The notes under the pieces were generated by a model, which was given only the letters and a program-made list of their open reading frames with translations, made no database searches and had not been told where the DNA came from. Source: Rubrobacter sp. (GTDB lineage Bacteria; Actinomycetota; Rubrobacteria; Rubrobacterales; Rubrobacteraceae). From it: DNA of 8,645 nt. The DNA lies in assembly GCA_013695335.1 (NCBI GenBank), contig JACDAR010000134.1, positions 1 through 8,645 on the forward strand. The letters run 5' to 3'. Made by a program: the position numbers and the translations under genes. Below, piece after piece: positions 5,434 through 8,645 of the stretch; the first letter of the stretch is position 1, and each line of letters opens with the position of its first letter.

Positions 5434-5820
5434 ATGAGTGATGATAGGTGTGATCTCTTGTGTCTCGATGCGCCACTGGCTGAGGGGATAAGGGGGGCGC
5501 TTCTGCATGAAGACGTGGCCAGGGGTGCGGCAGAGCGGGCGAAGGCGCTCTCGGATCCGACGCGGCTGACGCTGGCGGCGGCGTTGCGGGAGGCTCGGGA
5601 TATTGACGAATCCGGTGGAGAGTTGTGCGTTTGCGATCTCGCCTGGATCTCCGCCCGCTCCCAGAACCTGGTCTCCCACCACTTGAGGATTCTGCGCTCC
5701 CACGGCATCGTCCGGTCCCGGCGCGACGGCAAACTGGTCATGTATCGCCTCACCGCGGAGGGCAATTCGCTCCTCGCCGCAGTGCTCGGCGAATCGGCAA
5801 CCGTGGAAGCAGCATCTTGA
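5434..5820 (+). CDS. cadC: Cd/Pb/Zn-responsive repressor, CadC-type ArsR family
   Basis: 128-residue winged-helix repressor. Its layout matches Staphylococcus CadC: an N-terminal extension with Cys6 and Cys10 (RCDLLCLD), the ELCVCDLA motif with Cys65 and Cys67 in the alpha-3 region, a recognition helix with NLVSHHLRILRSHGIV and the wing DGKLVMYRL. Together these four Cys correspond to CadC Cys7, Cys11, Cys58 and Cys60, the alpha-3N Cd/Pb/Bi site. The Asp/His ligands of the second, alpha-5 zinc site in CadC are not evident after the wing, so Zn sensing may be reduced. It precedes cadA with a TTGA stop/start overlap, and a dyad at 5408-5429 next to its ATG is a likely operator. Expected action: binds DNA without metal and releases it on Cd2+/Pb2+, inducing the efflux operon. 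Confidence 0.92.
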   Translation: MSDDRCDLLCLDAPLAEGIRGALLHEDVARGAAERAKALSDPTRLTLAAALREARDIDESGGELCVCDLAWISARSQNLVSHHLRILRSHGIVRSRRDGKLVMYRLTAEGNSLLAAVLGESATVEAAS

Positions 5821-8009
5821 GCCGTCCGAAGAAGCTACTCCCCGTCGTTGGTCAGGCGCCTGTCGGGGAGTCGCCTGTTTGGGAGCCTGCGGGCCACGAA
5901 CCGGTAGACGGAACGGAACGCACGGTGGTGCGGATCGAGGGGATGGACTGCGCGAGTTGCGCCATGACCGTCGAGAAAAGCGTTTCGGCCCTGCCGGGGA
6001 TGCACCGGGCCGTGGTGAACTTCGCCGCCGGAAGGCTTGACGCACAGCACGATACCGCCTTGCGGGTTGAGGAGATCGAAGCCGCAGTCAGAAAGGCTGG
6101 CTACGGTGTGTGGAGATCCGGGGCGACCGAGAATACTCCCTTCTGGCGCACCCCGCGGACGCTGCTGACCGCAGCCTCCGCGCTACTGTTCCTGGCCGGA
6201 CTCGTCCTCTCGCTCGCTGGAGCGCCGGAAGTGGCGCGGGCCGGAGTCTACTCTGCCGCCATCGTCGTCGGTGGGTATCCCATATTCAGGGCGGCCCTGG
6301 CGGGATTGCGCGCCAGGCACCTCGACATGAATGTTCTGATGAGCGCGGCCACGATCGGGGCAGTGGGGATCGGGCAGTGGGCCGAGGCTGCCTCCGTGGT
6401 TGTGCTCTTCTCCGCCGGGAACGCCCTTCAGGTATACGCGGTGGACCGTACCAGAGGCGCTGTGCGCGCGCTCGCTCAGCTCGCCCCGGATGAGGTACTC
6501 GTCAGGCGGGGCGGCTCCGAGATAGTCGTTCCGGCGGATGAAGTATTTGTCGGGGAGATCATGGTAGTCCGTCCCGGAGAGCGACTGGCCGTGGACGGCG
6601 AGGTGGTAGAAGGCGCGTCAGCGGTGAACGAAGCGCCGGTCACCGGCGAGAGCGTGCCTGTAGAGAAAGGCGTTGGCGACGCTGTGTATTCAGGTAGCCT
6701 CAACGGGACGGGCGGGTTGCTCGTGCGGGTGGCGAAGCGCGCCGGTGACTCGACTTTGCAAAGGATCTCACGCCTCGTAGAAGAAGCGCAGGCAGAGAAA
6801 GCCCCTTCCGAACGGTTGGTGGACCGCTTCTCGAGGGTGTACACGCCTGTCGTGGTCGCCGTCGCTGTCGTGCTGGCCACCGTGCCGCCCTTGCTCGGGG
6901 CTTCGTTTGGGGAGTGGTTCTACAGGGCGCTGGCGTTGCTCATCATCGCCTGCCCGTGCGCGTTGGTGATCTCCACGCCCGTCACGGTAGTCTCGGGGAT
7001 CGGGGCAGCCTCCAGGCGCGGCATCCTGGTGAAAGGCGGGGCGGCGCTGGAGGCGGCTGGCCGTCTGAAGGCCCTGGCCTTCGACAAGACAGGCACCCTC
7101 ACGGAAGGAAGGCCAGTCGTGGCGCGCGTGATGGCCCTGAACGGCGCAGCCGAGGCCGGGGCACTCAAGCTCGCGGCGGCGCTGGAACGGCGCTCCGAAC
7201 ATCCGCTGGCGCATGCGATCCTTACGGCGGCTGAAGACAGGAACCCGGGAGACCTTCCGCCGGTCGTGGACTTCAGGTCCATCGCTGGCCGGGGCGCTGA
7301 AGGCGTGGTGGAAGGGGTGCGCTATGTGATCGGGAGCCCGAGGCTGTTTACGGAGGAGGGAATCCCACTCCACGGCGCCGAAGCCGCGCTCGCCGAGATC
7401 GAACACGCAGGCGAAACCCCGGTATTGCTGGGTAACGGGGATAGCGTACTGGCGGTCTTCGGGCTCGCGGATGCAGTCCGCCCCGACGCCAGAAGGACGC
7501 TGGAGACGTTGCGGGAGGCAGGGGTTGAAAAGCTAGTGATGCTCACCGGCGACGCCGAGGCTCCGGCCCGCAGGATTGCCGGGGAGCTTGGCATCGGGTA
7601 CCGGTCTGGTCTCCTGCCAGAGGGGAAGGTGGAGGCGGTGCGGGATCTCGTACGGGAAAACGGCGCGGCTGGCATGGTCGGGGACGGCGTCAACGACGCG
7701 CCCGCGCTGGCCGCCTCTTCCGTCGGGTTCGCGATGGGCGCGGCTGGCACGGACGTGGCGCTGGAGACAGCAGACGTCGCGCTCATGCAGGACGACCTGC
7801 CGAAGCTCGCCGAGGCTGTGAAACTATCGCGGGCTGCGGAGAGAATAATCCGCCAGAACGTCGTGGTCTCCATCGCCATCAAGAGCATTTTCGTTCTGCT
7901 CGCCCCGTTCGGGCTCGTCGCCCTGTGGCTCGCGGTTCTCGCCGACATGGGCACTTCCATCGCCGTGACGCTGAACGGCCTGCGGCTCTTTCGCCGCAGG
8001 CTGGTCTAG
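5817..8009 (+). CDS. cadA: Cd2+/Zn2+/Pb2+-exporting P1B-type ATPase (CadA/ZntA)
   Basis: 730-residue inner-membrane ATP-driven pump exporting divalent soft metals. It has one N-terminal heavy-metal-associated domain with GMDCASC (Cys45, Cys48), then transmembrane segments, actuator TGES (276-279), the intramembrane Cys379-Pro-Cys381 metal site, phosphorylation Asp423 in DKTGTLTEG, nucleotide-domain His462-Pro463 (SEHPLAHA) and GDGVNDAPAL (Asp623, Asp627). In the last membrane segments Lys689 (IKSIFV) and Asp710 (LADMGTS) match the residues that mark Zn/Cd/Pb pumps (ZntA Lys693 and Asp714) rather than Cu pumps. I chose TTG 5817, which overlaps the cadC stop as TTGA and has GGAAG 7 bases upstream. 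The frame is open much further upstream (from 5625), but only as an overlap with cadC. It is regulated by CadC through the shared promoter. Confidence 0.96.
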   Translation: MSRPKKLLPVVGQAPVGESPVWEPAGHEPVDGTERTVVRIEGMDCASCAMTVEKSVSALPGMHRAVVNFAAGRLDAQHDTALRVEEIEAAVRKAGYGVWRSGATENTPFWRTPRTLLTAASALLFLAGLVLSLAGAPEVARAGVYSAAIVVGGYPIFRAALAGLRARHLDMNVLMSAATIGAVGIGQWAEAASVVVLFSAGNALQVYAVDRTRGAVRALAQLAPDEVLVRRGGSEIVVPADEVFVGEIMVVRPGERLAVDGEVVEGASAVNEAPVTGESVPVEKGVGDAVYSGSLNGTGGLLVRVAKRAGDSTLQRISRLVEEAQAEKAPSERLVDRFSRVYTPVVVAVAVVLATVPPLLGASFGEWFYRALALLIIACPCALVISTPVTVVSGIGAASRRGILVKGGAALEAAGRLKALAFDKTGTLTEGRPVVARVMALNGAAEAGALKLAAALERRSEHPLAHAILTAAEDRNPGDLPPVVDFRSIAGRGAEGVVEGVRYVIGSPRLFTEEGIPLHGAEAALAEIEHAGETPVLLGNGDSVLAVFGLADAVRPDARRTLETLREAGVEKLVMLTGDAEAPARRIAGELGIGYRSGLLPEGKVEAVRDLVRENGAAGMVGDGVNDAPALAASSVGFAMGAAGTDVALETADVALMQDDLPKLAEAVKLSRAAERIIRQNVVVSIAIKSIFVLLAPFGLVALWLAVLADMGTSIAVTLNGLRLFRRRLV

Positions 8010-8016
8010 GGTGGAG

Positions 8017-8133
8017 ATGTTGAAGCTGCTGGTAGAAAGAAAATGCAGCACGCGGCAGGGAAAATCTGCCTGTTGTGGCGTGCAGCCTGACAGGATCGGA
8101 GATGGCGGATCGGCGGCGAGAGCTGGCCGATGA
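8017..8133 (+). CDS. Possible 38-residue cysteine-containing peptide, uncertain
   Basis: A short frame starts at ATG 8017 just after cadA, with AGGG (8008-8011) 5 bases upstream. It has a hydrophobic/basic start (MLKLLVERK), then CSTRQGKSACCG with three Cys (residues 10, 19, 20). Its last third is the out-of-frame overlap with the next gene. The Cys cluster between metal-efflux genes suggests a metal-binding peptide, but the frame is short and I recognise no family. It may be chance or a remnant. Confidence 0.2.
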   Translation: MLKLLVERKCSTRQGKSACCGVQPDRIGDGGSAARAGR

Positions 8134-8410
8134 AATCTTCAGTGGGACGTTGCGGATGAAAGAACTGGAAGACGGGTACGAGTTCGTCTTTCCCGGGGAT
8201 GCAGGATGGCCCGCAAAGCTCGCCCGGATGATCGAAGCCGAGAGAGAATGCTGCCCGTTCCTGACCTTCGCCCTGTTCTTCGAGCCGCACGGCGGCCACA
8301 TCTCGCTGCGGGTGACGGGGCCGGATGGCGCGAAAGAGTTCATCGTGGATGGGCTTATGCATCCTGACGGATGGAGAACGGGTGACGTTCGCGACAGCGC
8401 AGTAAAATAA
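8075..8410 (+). CDS. Conserved small Cys-Cys-Pro-Phe protein of unknown function
   Basis: 111-residue soluble protein with no signal peptide or membrane segment. It begins ACSLTGSEMADRRREL, contains GYEFVFPGD near the middle and AERECCPFLTFALFFEP with adjacent Cys59-Cys60, then SLRVTGPDGAKEF. I recall similar small proteins with an N-terminal CxLT and a central ECCPF, but their function is not known to me. Cys3 plus Cys59/Cys60 could bind a soft metal. The GTG start at 8075 is chosen because it keeps the ACSLT segment; ATG 8102 is the alternative. The ribosome site is poor for both. It lies 65 bp after cadA and 4 bp before the CDF transporter, so it is probably part of the metal-efflux operon. 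Confidence 0.75.
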   Translation: MACSLTGSEMADRRRELADEIFSGTLRMKELEDGYEFVFPGDAGWPAKLARMIEAERECCPFLTFALFFEPHGGHISLRVTGPDGAKEFIVDGLMHPDGWRTGDVRDSAVK

Positions 8411-8414
8411 GATC

Positions 8415-8645
8415 ATGGTGCATTCCCACGCGGGACATTCTCATACAGAGCATTCGCACGGCCACCCGCACGGAGGTCATGGCTCCGGCGAGGCGGATCG
8501 GCGGGCGCTGACGCTCGTCTTCGCCCTGACCACGGCTTTCCTGATCGCGGAAGTAGTCGGCGGCCTGTTGACCGGCTCGCTGGCGCTGCTCGCCGACGCC
8601 GGACACATGGCCTCCGATTCAGCCTCCATCGGTCTGGCGCTCTTC
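8415..8645 (+). CDS. CDF-family zinc/cadmium efflux transporter, N-terminal part (3' end outside window)
   Basis: First 77 codons of a cation diffusion facilitator (CzcD/ZitB type), a membrane proton antiporter exporting Zn2+, Cd2+ or Co2+. The N-terminal tail is His-rich, with nine His in residues 3-22, as in many zinc-binding CDF tails. The first transmembrane segment spans about residues 32-52. The second begins with GSLALLADAGHMASDSASIG, where Asp61, His64 and Asp68 are seen; the His-x3-Asp pair is the usual TM2 half of the zinc site. ATG 8415 follows the previous stop by 4 bases, with no strong ribosome site (GTG 8418 is also possible), suggesting coupling. The gene runs off the end of the window. 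Confidence 0.93.
   Translation, partial: MVHSHAGHSHTEHSHGHPHGGHGSGEADRRALTLVFALTTAFLIAEVVGGLLTGSLALLADAGHMASDSASIGLALF

Noticed and set aside
5625..5816. Extended N-terminus of the P-type ATPase from 5625
   Set aside because: These 64 codons are the alternate frame of cadC, Arg/Pro-rich without a fold; TTG 5817 has a spaced GGAAG site.
1..8645. tRNA/rRNA genes, CRISPR array, insertion sequence or prophage genes
   Set aside because: No transposase-like protein, regularly spaced repeats, terminal inverted repeats, or tRNA-like cloverleaf (including tRNA-Sec) was seen by eye.

Overview
This is a high-GC (by eye about 60%), densely packed bacterial stretch with short intergenic gaps, stop/start overlaps and GTG/TTG starts. 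It fits a Gram-positive high-GC or deep-branching thermotolerant lineage (Actinobacteria such as Rubrobacter-like organisms, or Chloroflexi). The taxon is a guess; no rRNA or other marker is present.

Left region (1-4109, + strand): the 3' part of an aldehyde dehydrogenase gene, then a VapBC-type toxin-antitoxin pair, then three tightly coupled metabolic genes: a covalent-flavin N-methyl/cyclic amino acid oxidase of the MSOX family, a YhbS-like GNAT acetyltransferase and an ornithine cyclodeaminase/mu-crystallin-type (ketimine reductase-like) enzyme. Cyclic imine reductase, amine oxidase and aldehyde dehydrogenase could together handle proline- or pipecolate-type metabolites; this is inferred from families only.

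Middle (4110-5433): an AT-rich promoter/operator drives an ArsR-family repressor with a CmtR-like Cys-x3-Cys pair. Facing it on the minus strand is a glutathione S-transferase-like gene. Its N-terminal thioredoxin fold is interrupted by an in-frame UGA exactly where the catalytic Cys of the Cys-Pro-Tyr motif belongs. A good Shine-Dalgarno lies upstream of the UGA. A 5-6 bp hairpin with a G-containing loop lies 18-19 nt downstream of it, as expected of a bacterial SECIS element. The gene is therefore a candidate selenoprotein, and this is the most interesting item in the window; a nonsense mutation or sequencing error is the alternative.

Right region (5434-8645, + strand): a heavy-metal efflux operon. 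It holds a CadC-type Cd/Pb/Zn repressor, a CadA/ZntA P1B-ATPase overlapping it by a TTGA junction, a small conserved Cys-Cys-Pro-Phe protein of unknown function, and the start of a His-rich CDF (CzcD-like) zinc/cadmium transporter that runs off the window. The repressor and the GST-like gene are divergent and share a 114-bp intergenic region containing three short inverted repeats. Two thiolate metal sensors of different architecture thus flank the candidate selenoprotein.
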